Translations under genes and position numbers: made by a program
The notes under the pieces: generated by a model
Databases searched by the model: none
Seen by the model: the letters and a program-made list of their open reading frames with translations, nothing else
What the model was told of the DNA's origin: nothing
Shown here: one piece after another, positions 1 to 12,573 of the stretch
How the letters are laid out: each line of letters starts with the position of its first letter
How positions within the stretch are numbered: position 1 is the stretch's first letter
Assembly: GCA_949357655.1 (NCBI GenBank)
Contig: CASHTG010000001.1
Coordinates: forward strand, 496,001 to 560,000
Direction: 5' to 3'
Length of the DNA: 64,000 nucleotides
DNA from: Parascedosporium putredinis
Lineage: Eukaryota; Ascomycota; Sordariomycetes; Microascales; Microascaceae

Positions 1-277
1 ATCAAATGAAAAAGAGAGACCTCGGGAGACGGAACGGAGAAAGCCGAGGACCAAAAAAAAGGCTAACAGAGTTGGGAGAGAAAGGCTCTGCAATCGGAGA
101 GGTATGGGGGATGAGTAGCACGGCTTAGTCGCATCTTCCCCTTCATCCCGACCTGACTCGCCGTCCATCTAGTGACCATTCACCGCCGTGCGCTGCTGCT
201 GCTGCTGCTTGAGCTGAGCCTGCTGGTGGGGAGGCCTCTCAGGCCCAAAAGGTTTTGGCGCCGGTTTAACGGCATTA

Positions 278-2030
278 CTAGCCTTTGAGCAACGGTAGGC
301 GCTGCGGGGGCCGGGGAGCAGACGCGACATTACGGGCGTTGCCTGCCGCGGGGAGGCCGTCCTCCTCGCTCTCCTCATCCTCGTAGTCTTCGCTCTCTTC
401 CTCCTCTTCATCCTCGTCCTCATCATCTTCTGGGTCATCTTCGTTGGAGTACTCACTCTCACCGTGACCGCCCGATGATGAACCGCAGCTCTCTAGAATC
501 TCTGCGGCCCCTGGTGGCATCTTGCGACCCTGTTGTTGCATGGTGCGGATGATGCTCATCAGTTTCTCGCTCTTCTTGGAGCTCTCCTCTTCGCGCTTCT
601 TCGCCTCTTCACGCTCCTCTGCCATTCGAAAGATATTTGCGTTGGTGGCGTCATGTTTGCGCTTGTACGTCTCGTTCTCTTTTTCGAGACGCTTCGTCTT
701 TTTCGACATGTCCTCCATTTCCTTGCGGAACGACAGGAAGAGGTCATTACTGTTGTTAAGAGTATCCTCGACCTAGAGAGGTACGGTTTGTCAGTATGGC
801 TGTTGGTCGCCCAGGGGAGCAGAGGGGAACGGAGTTCGGTGGGTTCGACGCTACCTGCTTAAACTTGTCTACGTAGACGTTGAGTTGGCTCCTAAGGTCC
901 GCCTCCGTCTTGGTAAAAGTCTGAACTTGGGATTCGAGGTGGCGGGACTTCCCGTTCTCTCCCTCGGCACGTTTTCGCTCCCGCTCGTACCGACTCATGT
1001 GATATTGAACTTCAAGTTCCTTGCTTCGCATGGATGCCTGGTAATGGACGTCTCGGAGCTCGTACTGGTCGATAAACGTCTTAAACCGAACACGGAAGCT
1101 ATTGAAGCCAAGTTAGCAAAGGTCATCACCACTTGCATGCGCCCAAGGCGGTGTCAGAAAATCGCGTACAGTTCATCTAGCTCGGTATCAACCGAGGGCC
1201 TTCCAGGATTGTCTTTAGCGTCTTGGTATCCATCAAGCTTGGACAGGACCGTCGCGAGTTTCTCATCCCAAGCAGCATCGCTATGCTTCAAAGTATCACT
1301 CAGGGTCTTGTTTTCACTCTAACCCGAACAGTTCAGTCAGTATTCGTCCAAAGTTTTAGGGGGGACGTCAGAAGATGTGTATAAAAAGTACCTTGAGCTT
1401 GTTGTTGTCTTTCTGCAGTTCACGGCAGAGTTTCTCCAACTTCTCTTTTAGCGTGACGGTCTTCCCGAGCTCTGTACGGTTGGCATCCTTCTCTTTCTGA
1501 AGAGCATCACCCCTCTTCTTATTCTTTTGGTTTTCCCGCTCAACCCGTCGCATCTCGGCTAGGAGTTCGCTCGATTTGCGGAGCAAGAAATCGATTTTGT
1601 CACCGGGGTCTTGCATCTTGGCCATTTGGTGCATAAGATCACGGTTCGCCCGCTTGACTTCTCTCTCTAAAGGCACCCGAAGGGCACACTTGTTAGCAAC
1701 TCAAGTATCCTAAGCAAGGCACAGCCGCCCCTCTAGTTTTCCTCTCCAGAGGGAGGGGCCAGGCCTGGTGTCCAACACTGCCAAACAAACAACCACCCCT
1801 TCACCAAAAGAAGGGGGAGGGTGCGGCAGTAGGGCACACATACCGATTTCGGCTTCCTGGTCCTTCTCCCCAGCGGCGTCCTGTTCCAGCTGCGAGATGC
1901 GGGCTTGGAGGAGTCGGGTTGTGTCGTTATTGTCGACCGCCTTCCTCTGCTTCCCCTTCTTCATTGAAGCAGCCATGTCGGGTCCGTTCGGCATGGCGTA
2001 TTCAGAGTGGCCGTTTACGTGAGTAGGCAT
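278..2030 (-). CDS. taxilin family coiled-coil protein
   Basis: Five exons read cleanly on the minus strand: 2030-1844, 1666-1392, 1318-1170, 1098-855 and 772-278. They total 1,350 nt, encoding 449 residues plus a stop, with GT..AG at every junction and no frame break. The body is one long charged coiled coil with the taxilin signatures LEKLCRELQKDNNKLK, FIDQYELR, YHMSRYERERKRAE and VEDTLNNSNDLFLSFRKEM, which are strongly conserved from fungi to animals (PF09728). The C-terminus is a very acidic Glu/Asp tract followed by a basic tail ending RLPLLKG. Animal taxilins bind syntaxins and act in membrane traffic; a similar role in fungi is inference. The ATG at 2030 is the first in the frame. This intact gene is a useful control for the frame breaks seen elsewhere. 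Confidence 0.9.
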
Positions 2031-3420
2031 ACCGGTGTGTGGGGGTCCGGAAACGACGGTTCGGGCCTCGTGCCTGTCACGCGAGCGACTCGAGATCCGA
2101 AAGCCAAAGTACCACCCTCTGCTCAGCCCAGATGCTTGAAGGCGACGGAAAAAAGGAGAGAGAGAGGTAAAAGGTTGTAAAAGGGAAAAGAACTAGGAGG
2201 GTTCGGGTTTGCGATTGAGGTGCATGCCGGCCACACCCATCACCGTCTTTCCTTTGTCTATGTTGTGGTGAATTGGGGGTGGAGACAAATGGTAGATGAT
2301 TGCTCGACAGGTTCGTCAGAAACGGCGCTCGGTCGCAATACGTGAAGAGATCGAGGGCTCTGGTATATTCTACAAGTTAGGGAGGAACGTTGACCGGGGC
2401 CAAATATGACGTTGGAAGGGCCTAGGTCGAAATCTGAGGCAGTCGCAACCGCCTCGCTGGGGTAGGAAGAGCAAGAGCTGGCAGCACCGCAACTGAAGCC
2501 ACGGAACCCCGGATCATTGATGAAGAAACGTACCGAGCTCAAGATGGAGGGGAGGGTTCAATGCGTCTGGCAATATCAAATTCTTTAAGTATTGTACAAA
2601 TTCATGCCTGTTCAAATCGGTGCGGTAGGCGACAGCGGGGACATGGGAAATCGACTGTGAGAGTTTCAAGTGGCGTAGATTTCGTCGTCGATCGGGATTT
2701 TCATTAGTGTCGAGGTCGGTAAAAAATTGGCTTGGAGTGGACGAGAGTCCAAGTTGATGGATCAACTGAATCTCTCTGCGCATGTACAAGTACCCTGTAG
2801 TGGGCTCTGGCCAGGAATAAGCGTCAAGTGTGCGCACCATCACCTGTGGTCGCGGATTTGTCTCCAGCTCCACAGCGGTGCCGTTAGGGTGCCATCCATT
2901 GGACAGGCGGCTGGGACATTGGCTTCACCACTGACATCGACCTACCAGGACCAAGCTGATACAAAGTCGTCCACGGCTTGACTCAACTCCAATGGATTGA
3001 TCCAGTGATGACTAACATAAAGAATCGATCTCTCAGAGGTCCTCCGCCTACAAGATCTTCCAGGCGCTTCCTGCCGAATGGCCCGAGCGTTATGAAAATT
3101 TCAGACACCCGAAATGGGACTTTAGTCAGCGGTGCCGTCACCCAAGCTTGCGCGCGTAGCTACGCATGCAGAGGCGAGGTTTCTAGATTAACATCAGACG
3201 ACAGATGTCTGCGTCCCTTTCCTTCCCTCCAGAAAGTTCCATTTCCGAGAAAGCCCGTAATACGTCCACACCCGGCACAAACTCTCTTTTCTTTGCTGGC
3301 AGTACCATCTTGCCCAACTGAGAGCTTTCCGGGCAACAAGAGAAGAAGGCAAAAGGAAAAAAGAGAAAAAACTACCAATAACTCATATCCTACAGCGGTG
3401 CAGCATAACGGTGCTCGACG
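2031..3420. promoter_or_regulatory. divergent intergenic region between taxilin and CYM1
   Basis: This 1.39 kb stretch lies between the start codons of two divergent genes and must hold both promoters. A minus-strand open frame of 119 codons (2514-2873) starts at GTG rather than ATG and resembles nothing I know. I see no other coding signal. Confidence 0.5.
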
Positions 3421-6400
3421 ATGCTTCGAACCGCCGCTCGCCAGGCCAGCCATGTCGCGCAAGCGGCTACTGGCACGGCTGCCACGGACGCGGCGCTATT
3501 ACCGAAGATTGGCGAAAAGCTCCACGGATTCACGCTTCTCCGGTCCAAACATGTCCCCGAACTCAAGCTGACGGCCCTCCACCTGAAGCACGACAGCACT
3601 GGTGCGGACTATCTTCACATCGCCAGGGATGACAACAACAATGTCTTTTCGGTCGGATTCAAGACCAACCCACCGGATGACACGGGCATTCCGCATATCC
3701 TCGAACACACCACGCTATGCGGAAGTGAAAAGTGAGCATCTCCTTGCAGAATCAAGCCTTCCCTTCGCTTCATTCGCGCACCATCCCCGCGTCCCGGCCC
3801 ATGCCCCCTCCCTCCCAGGAGCTAAGCTAACATGTGCTTTCCACCCCAAAAGGTACCCCATCCGAGATCCCTTCTTCAAGATGCTCCCGCGCACCTTGTC
3901 CAATTTTATGAATGCCTTTACCGCATCCGACCACACATACTACCCCTTTGCGACAACCAACGCGCAAGACTATAAGAATCTCATGTCAGTCTACATGGAT
4001 TCGGCCTTCCACCCCTCCTGAAGCAGACCGACTTTCTTCAGGAAGGTTGGCGCATCGGCCCAGAGAACCCTCAAGCTGCGCCGGAAGAGGAGGGCAGCAA
4101 GCTTGTGTTCAAGGGTGTCGTCTATAACGAGATGAAGGGTCAGATGTCTGATGCCGGCTACTTGTACTACATTCGATTCCAAGATCACATCTTCCCCGAC
4201 ATCAACAACTCAGGTGGTGACCCGCAAAAGATCACGGACCTCACTTATGAGCAATTGAAGCAATTCCACGCGGAGAATTACCACCCCAGTAATGCCAAGT
4301 TCTTTACCTATGGCGATATGCCCCTCAAGGAGCACCTACAGGAGGTCGACGCCCGCCTCGGCCGCTTCAACCAAACCCATACTCTTCGGGACCATCGGCG
4401 CCCCGTCGATCTAAGCTCGGGGCCGGTACAAGTGACAGTGTCTGGGCCGATCGATCCCCTCGTGGACCCCGACAGGCAATACAAGGCCTCGGTGTCGTGG
4501 GTTACTGGCGAGACTAAGAACACTTTGGAGTCCTTCTCCCTTTCTCTAATGGCGAGCCTCTTGCTTGATGGCTACGGTTCGCCTCTGTACAAGGGACTCA
4601 TCGAATCGGGCCTTGGAACCGACTGGAGCCCGAACACAGGTTACGACAGCAGCCCAAGCCACGCTATTCTATCCGTTGGTCTGTCGGGTATCAAGGAGGC
4701 GGATGTGCCCAAGCTCAAGGCCGAAATTAGGCGGATCCTCGAAGAGGTCCGCGAAAAGGGCTTCGATCTTTCCAAGATTGACGGCGCGATCCATCAGATT
4801 GAGCTCGGCCTGAAGCACAAGACGGCCAACTTTGGCCTCTCGCTTCTGCACCGTCTCAAGTCAAAGTGGTTCTCCGGCGTCGATCCCTTCGACGCCCTCG
4901 CTTGGAATGAAACGGTCGACGCGTTCCGGGCCAAGCTTGCCAAGGGCGGCTATCTCGAGGGTCTCCTCGACAAGTACCTGCTCAACGACAACACTCTTAC
5001 CTTTGTGATGGCCCCGTCGCCCACATACGGCCAAGAGATTGTTGAGGAGGAACAGCAGAGGCTCGCTTCCAAGATTGGGAAGGCGGCGTCGGAGCTTGGG
5101 GGCGAAGCCGAGGCTCGCAAGACGTTCGAGGCGCAAGAGCTCATGCTTCTCAAGGAGCAGGGCAAAACCAAGACGGAGGACCTAGAGTGCCTGCCGAGTG
5201 TGCACGTGGCCGACATTCCCCGGGAGGCGAAGCGCACCGTGCTTCGACACGATAAGCTTGGCAACGTCAACGTCCAGTGGCGAGAGGCGCCCACCAACGG
5301 ACTGACGTACTTCCGAGCCATCAACACCATTGAAGGTCTTCCCGATGAGCTCCGGCAGCTCATGCCCTTGTTTGCCGACAGTATCATGCGCCTCGGAACC
5401 AAGGATATGACGATGGAGCAGCTCGAGGACCTCATCAAACTCAAGACGGGCGGGGTGTCTGTCGGTTACCGCGTAGCGCCTTCACCCACGAACTTTAGGG
5501 AGGCAACGGAGGGAATCGCGTTTAGCGGCATGGCCCTGGACCGAAACGTCCCGGCCATGTTTGACATCCTCCGCAAGCTTGTGGTGGAGACCAACTTTGA
5601 CAGCCCGGAGACTCCCCTTCGCATCCGGCAGCTACTGCAGGCATCTGCGGATGGTCTTGTCAACGACATCGCCTCCTCTGGTCATCAGTTCGCTAGGGGC
5701 TACGCCGAGTCCGGGCTCACGCGTGCCGCCTGGCTGCAGCAGCAGGTTGGCGGGCTCTCGCAAGTCAAGCTCATCACCTCTCTAGCAGGCCGACCCGAAT
5801 CGGACGGGCTGAGCGATGTGATCGAAAAGCTCAAGAGGATCCAACAGATCGTCCTGTCCGGAGACAAGATGCGCACCGCCGTGACTTGCGGTACCGAGAG
5901 TGTCCAGGCCAACGCCAGCGCGCTCGGCCAGTTTTTGTCGGCCCGAGCAGGCTCTACGGCCGGCCTCAGCTCGTCGACCAGCGGCTCCGCCAGCCTCCCT
6001 ACGGACAAGAAATCCTTCTTCCCCCTCCCCTACCAGGTCTACTACGGAGGTCTCTCCGTGCCCACTACCTCGTACACGGAGGCGGAGGGCGCGCCACTCC
6101 AGGTGCTCGCGCAGCTCCTCACGCACAAGCACCTTCACCACGAGATCCGCGAAAAGGGAGGCGCGTACGGCGGCGGCGCGTACTGCTCGGCGCTGGACGG
6201 CCTGTTTGGCTTCTACTCGTACCGCGATCCCAACCCGCTCAACACCATGTCCATCATGCAAGACGCGGGCCGGTGGGCGCGGGAGAAGGAGTGGGCGGAC
6301 CGCGACTTGGAAGAGGCCAAGATTTCGGTGTTCCAGCGCATCGACGCTCCCCGGTCGGTCAACGAGGAGGGCATGAACCAATTCCTCTTTGGCATCACGG

Positions 6401-6594
6401 ACGAGATGAAGCAGACGCGCCGGGAGCGGCTCCTGGACGTGACCAAGGAGCAGGTGCGCGAGGTAGCGCAAAAGTATCTGGTCGACGGCCTCGAAAAGGG
6501 CGCCGAAAGGGTCGCCTTTATTGGGCAGAAGCAGCCCTGGGTCAACGATTCCTGGACGGTCCACGAGATGGACTCGAATAGCTCGCAAAGCTAA
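3421..6594 (+). CDS. CYM1: mitochondrial presequence protease (M16C metalloprotease)
   Basis: Cym1/PreP degrades cleaved targeting peptides in the mitochondrial matrix or intermembrane space. Exon 1 is 3421-3731 and exon 2 starts at 3853, with a 121 bp intron. The N-terminus (MLRTAARQASHVAQA) is Arg/Ala-rich without acids, as expected of a matrix presequence. The inverted zinc motif HILEH lies at residues 92-96, and the third ligand Glu is in VVYNEMKGQMSD. The C-terminal half carries the substrate-binding motif EIREKGGAYGGGA with its Arg and Tyr. The full length is about 1,018 residues, normal for the family. The frame breaks once: CACCCCTCCTGA at 4010-4021 gives a stop, whereas one extra C restores the conserved continuation LLKQTDFLQEGWR. 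I read this as a lost base. The homology call is very secure. Confidence 0.95.
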
Positions 6595-8634
6595 ATCGAC
6601 AAGTTGGGGAAGGTGTTGGTAAAAACCAAATGCGGTGTGATGAGACACCAAAAAGAAAGAAATCCGGCGTAAGACGAGGGCTCGCCCGGCCCTGGCTCCG
6701 GTGAAGTTTGCGTGCCGTCTATCGGCCACTAATGCTGTACACTACTAACTGTAAAGAAGCCGACTTGGTTAGACTATAGAGAAAAAAATATACCCTCTCC
6801 GATGACTGTGAACGCCTCCACGCTCACCCTAAATAGAGCGGGGAGGACTGTATGAGGGGTGTAAGTGGTGATGCAGGTATCAGACACCGATGCAATGGAA
6901 CTGTGAATGATTCGCGTTTTTATTACAATACGTCTTGTGGCCGAATATCTTTAGCATGGCCGCGAGATCACTGCAAAACGCAAGAGCAAACCCCCGAAAC
7001 TTGGATGACTGAACGACAAGCCGCCTTTGGGTTCCTTTGGAAACCGAAGAGACCTGTTCCCATCTTTCCATTCTCGTTTCGTCTATAATTATCATACTTC
7101 TCACTTTCAGACCCGAGATACCAAAGGCATGGATCATCGGACTAAGACTGAGAAGACATGCTACATAGCCCGGTAGAATTCTCGATGCAGTAGACGACTT
7201 CTGTTTTACTTTCCTTGCTTCTTCTTTTCTTTTTCTTTCCTATTTTTCGTCTTGGAAAAACAGACCAAGTGGACTGGATGCATTCACCGATTTCGGGCCT
7301 GTGGGCCGTCGTCAACCTGTCAGCCACATATGTAGCCAGCTCTTGCTGTTAAACCCCTCACGAATTGTGTTTGGCTCGATATCCGGTGGCGTTAGGCGGG
7401 AAGAAGTCGTGACCTTGCGGGCCCGCGACTTGCCACTGCTCGAGAAGTTCCATCATGCGCTCGTCACTTGACGCTTGGGCAGGGCAGGCTTCAATAGCAC
7501 AAGTTTTACTTGCAGCGACAATCTCCAACGAGTATGGCTCAAACGTCGACACGGCGGGTGCAGCACGTGTCCCCCCGTTTAACCCAAGGGAACATGCGGC
7601 ACCCAGCACTTCTTCCCTCTTTGTTCCAATCCCGGTTGAGCCATCGCTTTTATCAACATAGGGAATAAATAAATGGCTATTTCCTAATAAGGGGTGGGAT
7701 TCTAATACATCAGAGTGAGAGGTGTTAAAATACGTGGGGGTCTTGAGCGGTGTGGTTGTCGAACAATCCTGCTTTCTTCCTTTTTCTTCGATTTTCGGGG
7801 GCAAAAGGCTCCAGAGGCTTCGGGACTGACAAGGATCCCGGCGCTCCGGGGGTCGGGAAGAAACCATGGGGTTGCGGGCCGTTGAGGGAGGGAGGGAGGG
7901 ACAGCACCAAATGACATCAGTCGATACATTCGATGGCGCGCAGCATGATCCATATCCATGGCTCAGCCACAGGCACGTAGGTCGTAGAGGTCAAGCGCTA
8001 TCTCTCAAGCCCTCCCCTTCTCATAGTCAAGCGCATGGGAGAGGGAAAAAAACTGGCTGCTTGAGCTGGAGGTTTTGGTAGATGTTTATTTTCCTTTCTT
8101 TTTTTTTGCCTCCTTCTCGAGATAGCTCTCATCGTGACAATTAAGCAGTTGCTGCTCACTTCCTTTGCCCCTCTCCACCCTGATTTTATTTCCTTTCCAT
8201 TTCATGTTCTCTGTGAGAGAGCACTATTTCCTGTGATTGTGTGAAGAGGGAAAGTGCAACTAAACCTCATCTCTCAGCACTGTTTTTCTCTTGGGCTCCC
8301 TCCCAACGAAGCATTTCATCTAAGGAACCCTGCCCTACGGTTCCCACCTACAACAACAAATCGTCCTCCCACCACCATCCCCTTCTTTCTTCCTAATCAT
8401 CTACAAAGAGTATGGCTATTATCGACACATAAGATTCTAGAACAAAACCAGGTACTCTCTCTCCTCTCCTCGTCAAACTCAAGCTCACAATTACTCAAGC
8501 TCACAATTACACTTAGAGATACGCACACACATACACACATGCACCCACCTCCTCGCGGACACACACACACCGCCACCGTTCCGTTTCTCCATTTGAACTC
8601 GTGAACGACGGCGCCCGGCTGTCGACGCCACGCC
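6595..8634. other. intergenic region, CYM1 to PXB gene
   Basis: This 2 kb region holds the CYM1 3' end and the promoter and leader of the PXB gene. It contains a perfect 16 bp tandem duplication at 8479-8510 and CA-rich sequence around 8522-8572 shortly before the next ATG. A minus-strand open frame at 7358-7867 has an ATG but no recognisable family. Confidence 0.5.
8479..8510. repeat. perfect 16-bp tandem duplication
   Basis: The unit tcaagctcacaattac occurs twice head to tail (8479-8494 and 8495-8510) in the presumed leader of the PXB gene, followed directly by CA dinucleotide runs. The repeat is seen directly; no function can be assigned. Confidence 0.85.
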
Positions 8635-11283
8635 ATGAAGCACCCCACGGGATCCCTGACAAAGGTTCAGCTGGACGCCCTTTTCAACATTCTCACCCAC
8701 GCTGAGACGTACGCCGAGATTGAGGCGTTCAAGTACCCGGATACTATCCGTCAGTATGGCTACCCATTTTCCACTCACCCCCGGGAGCCGAGGCAGTAGC
8801 AGTAGCGGCAAGAGCAGCGGCGGGGCCGGTAACGAGGATGTCAACCAAGACAATGATCAAGACAACAAAGGCGGCGACGCTGCCGTCACGCTGCCGTCTC
8901 CTCATCGCCCCTCCTGCAAACGCTCTTGATCCGCCTTGTGCTGCCTCTGCCGGGCCTACGCGAACTGCCGTCCGAGTTCTGGGACGTGAGGGTTCAGGGT
9001 ATTTTGGCCAAGCTAGCCGAGGAAGATCTGAGCGAGAGCTACGACAAGGGTGCCATCGGGACTAGAAAGATCCTGGCGACCGGGGCGTCTGCTCTTATGG
9101 AGATGTTTGCCAGAGGTTGTTTGGGAGGGTATCCTCAGAAACCCGTGATGGGGTCGACAGAGCGCGACGGGCGCGACAAAGATAGCAACGGCAATGGAAA
9201 CAACAACGAGAAAACCAACGACCAGGAAGGTGCAATTGACAGAAACGCCAACGGCAATATACACAGCACCAAAGATGCTCACGATGAGGAAGGCGCAAGC
9301 CACGATAACAGCAACGGAAACAATAATGGCAACGGTAACAACAACGGTAACAACAACGGTAATAACAACGGTAATAACAATAGTAATGGCAACGACATTA
9401 GCAACGCAGAGCACCGAGGGTTGGAGGACGTTTGGGAGGAGTTCATCCAGCAGCTTGTCCATGGCAATCTAATTGACGAGCTACAGAAGTGGCTAACAGA
9501 GACTGAGGACCTCGAGGGGTATTCGGAGACTGTCAAAGGCGCAGCGGACTATGCCATCATCAAGTGAGCAATCTCCCCCTCCTCTCCCCTCTTGTTTCAC
9601 TCCTTTCTTTTTCTTTCCCTTTTGGGCTACATGTCGGCCCACCTAAAGCTAAAGCCAGATTGTTAACCTTGGTTCTCTGATAGCCTCGCGAGTTTGCTGC
9701 ACCATGTGTTTGCCGTCACGCCCGAGGGCCAGTATGTCCTCCGGCTAGTTCAAAACTCTCACCGCCTCATCCCGTACAGCATGATCCGGCAAATTCTGCG
9801 GTTGGGTAACGCCGCAACGATGCTGAATTCGTTGGTCAAGCTGCTTCTCGCTAAGCTTAGTCTGGGGTCGTTGTCGAACTGGACCGGCCTGACATCCAAG
9901 GCGGACGAGGGCATGAACTTGCTTCAGCGGTACGCATATACCCCTGCCCATTCCATTTTCTGACCTACGCTTGCCCGTCATCTGTTCCAAAGACCTTTTT
10001 CTCTTTTCGTTTTTCCCCCTTTTTTCCTTTTTCTTTTTTCTTTGCTTTGGTCCGGGAATGGGAAAGCTCATGGAAACGTTTGTGTCAACAGAATCATCTC
10101 CGCTGTCCTTTTCTGGGACTCGTCCGAATTCAAGAAGACGGCGGACAAGATTGAAAAATCGAAAATAGCGCCAAGCTCCAAGCACCTTCGAGTAATCCGA
10201 AAACATGCGCAAGGCACCAAGGCACAGAGGCTCGAACTTCGCAAGCGCAGCATCCAGACCTCGAAGTCCGTCATCATGTGCATCCTGGAAGATGCGGACC
10301 CTAAGCTAGCAGCCGCACTGACAGAGGGCGAGCACCACGAGTGCCACCAGTATTACGCTGCATATCTGTCTACCCGTGACCGTGACGCCATCGTTAGCAC
10401 CCTGTGTAAGCAAACCCCGGATCTACTAACCCAGGCGGTCCGAGACGTCATGGCCGTCTACGAACCCATGATCCGGGATGTACATAACAACGTCAACCTC
10501 GCGGAGCACCTCGACGCCACAAAAGCGTTTCTCGAGGATATGCTCGCCGTAAGCTCGAGCAAGAAAGTGGACGGTTCCGGTAAGAATGGGAGCGACCCCG
10601 TTTACATCCTCCCGACCGTGGAAGACTTTGTAGACCTTCTCCACCGACACAAGGGATCGGTGTACAAGTGGATGCACCACATATGCAGTAAGTGCCCTAG
10701 TGTGAGGGACGCGGTAGTCGAATGGGCCCTAGGGGTGGCCAAGGCGTTCCGGCCAGAAGGGTCGCCGGCCACCCGAGACGGCTCCACGCTCCTCGAACGA
10801 GTCTCGGGCCTCTTCGCAGCCCTTCCAGGCGAACAGCAGGATGCGTTTCGCAGCATCCTCGATCAACACGCCGTCTACCTCGACTCGGTGCGCGACATCA
10901 CACGGGGCCGGGTGCAGACCATTTTCGACAAGTCCGACTCGAGCACGGCCAGGGGTCCCGGTATGTACCTCGCCAGCTGGCATTCCCTCATCGACGAGGC
11001 GGCCATCTCCCCCGACTTCTGGGGCAAAGAGCGGCGGGGCACGGACGTCATCAACCGCATCACGCCGGGCAAACCCAGCTCGAGCGGGGAGACGACGTGG
11101 GACGGCAACGTTGACCTCTCGCGGGCCATGGAGGAGCTGGAGATTGGCGAGAAGCTACGACCAAACACGAAGCCAGTGGTGGAGGCGCTGGGTGAGCCGT
11201 TCCGCGGCTTGCTGAGGGAGGTGGCCGAGCGGGTGGCCGGAGAAGCTCAGATGGACAAGGGCCGGGAGGCTACGGCGTTTTAA
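8635..11283 (+). CDS. PXB / DUF3818 domain protein (Ypr097w-like)
   Basis: The N-terminus LDALFNILTHAETYAEIEAF followed by YGYPF is the fungal PX-associated (PXB) domain. LVLPLPGLRELPSEFWDVRV and ESYDKGAIGTRKILATG follow, then a DUF3818 region (LLHHVFAVTPEG, NSHRLIPYSMIRQILRLGNA, SAVLFWDSSEFKKTADKI). Yeast Ypr097w, linked to lipid-droplet and sterol distribution, shares this architecture. I cannot point to a PX core. Exons are 8635-9563, 9684-9929 and 10092-11283, about 790 residues. Between the PXB and the following domain is a low-complexity linker with an Asn/Gly repeat (about 9301-9390). The frame changes twice in the linker: once near 8775-8800, where an in-frame TAG appears at 8797, and back near 8890-8910. 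Together these equal three lost bases. Introns and C-terminus are unambiguous. Confidence 0.85.
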
Positions 11284-11988
11284 CGGCGGCATATGATGGA
11301 GGGAGGGCAAAAAAAAGGCACACAAGATTCATCAAATGGGCATTCTGTACGTATCATAAATTGGGCTGGAGTTCGGTTTTGTTTCCTGGGAATTTTCTTT
11401 CGTCTTACTACTCTTCTCTATTCAAGAAGATCTGGACTTAGACTAAAAGAGGGCATCTGTTGAGCCATTCGTCGCCGAGATAACACCAAGAATAGCCCCT
11501 TCATTATGGAGAATAAATAAAATAAGATAAAATAAAACCTTGCCCAAAAAAAAAAACGTGAAATGAAACCACGCTCCTTGCACATTGGCATTTCCTTCCC
11601 CACCTTTGGAAAGATTGATCAATGTTCAGAGTTGAGGACACGGTGGTTTGGGCCGAGGGGCCACGCAAGTTGGTGGCGTGGATTTCAAGTTAGTGGGCAG
11701 AGAGTTGAGTAGGAGACTCGAGCAAGTCTCGGTATGATTGATCCCTTCACTAGCCTTTTGTTATCCAGGGATGTCGCCACATTGGCCAGGCACCAAGCTA
11801 GGGGATCAAAAGAGAATAACCATCGTCGAACCGCCGCCCTATCTGGTCTTTGATCTTTTTCACCTTTCACCTGATTCTTTGTCCTTGAGCATAGATAACA
11901 ACCTAATCACCCTCTCGATAATCGGCATTCTTTGTTCGCCGTCACCACCTCTGACTCTAGAATAAGACGGGATAGGAAAGGAGAGACA
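11284..11988. other. intergenic region after the PXB gene
   Basis: A/T-rich 3' flank of the PXB gene, including an A-run near 11546-11555, plus the promoter of the next small gene. I see no coding signal on either strand. Confidence 0.5.
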
Positions 11989-12573
11989 ATGACGCCCCTA
12001 GACAATGCGATGAAATCCAAGGTATATGAGAGCCTCCACTTGTGAATCCATCCACATTCCATTATATAAATTTGAAGCGACTAACATGTGAGAGCAACAA
12101 TCCAGAACCTCGTCCTAGGTATTTGATTCCACTCCAAATCAAAAGCACATTCCACCACCCTTGTCCTTCTTCCCTCTCTTCAAGCTCTGCTTAGTCCATA
12201 TTACTCACATTTGTTTTCTGAATAGTTTTGGAGGGGTCATCACAGCTGTGGCAGCCTGGTCAATCTGGGGAGGAGACATGTTCCCAGCGCAGCCCGACCC
12301 GACGGGCAATCCTGAAGGATGGACAACCGACGAGCTCCGCAGGTGGCTCAATAATGTAAGCTAATCCGCTTGGGCCGAGAAATCATCGAATTCCCCGTCC
12401 TCCCACTCCCCAAGAATGTTTCCTCTTCCCCTGAACCGTCTTAATACCCTCGAATGCATCAACGAGGCTAACGTCGTAGTTGTTCCACAGAGGAACTTGA
12501 TGCCCGCCCCCTCGCGACGAGGGAGGAGCTGCTGGAGCGGGTCAAGGCGAATCTGCGCCACCCAAGAACCTAA
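11989..12573 (+). CDS. small Ish1/HeH-motif protein
   Basis: The well-supported part is the exon 12226-12358, reading AAWSIWGGDMFPAQPDPTG and GWTTDELRRWLNN. It splices in phase at GTAAGC to a last exon beginning at 12492 with RNLMPAPS. One lost base near 12513 then restores ATREELLERVKANLRHPR and a TAA at 12571-12573. The pattern W-x(2)-DEL-RRWL followed by REELLERV is the SAP-like helix-extended-loop-helix fold of Ish1/Msc1-type nuclear envelope proteins (PF10281), which also occurs in short fungal proteins like this one. The first exon is a guess: ATG at 11989 to donor GTATAT after 12021 has plausible splice sites, but its phase does not match unless one or two more bases are lost. An alternative start is the ATG at 12278. 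The cellular role is unknown. Confidence 0.6.

Noticed and set aside
2514..2873. Minus-strand 119-codon open frame between taxilin and CYM1
   Set aside because: It begins at GTG, has no supported splice context and resembles no family; it lies in a divergent promoter region.
5782..6729. Minus-strand 315-codon open frame opposite CYM1
   Set aside because: Shadow of GC-rich CYM1 coding sequence; the plus-strand frame carries the conserved M16C domain.
7358..7867. Minus-strand 169-codon open frame with a true ATG
   Set aside because: No family resemblance, no coding bias like the neighbours, and it sits in the leader/promoter region of the PXB gene. It could be an orphan, but nothing supports it.
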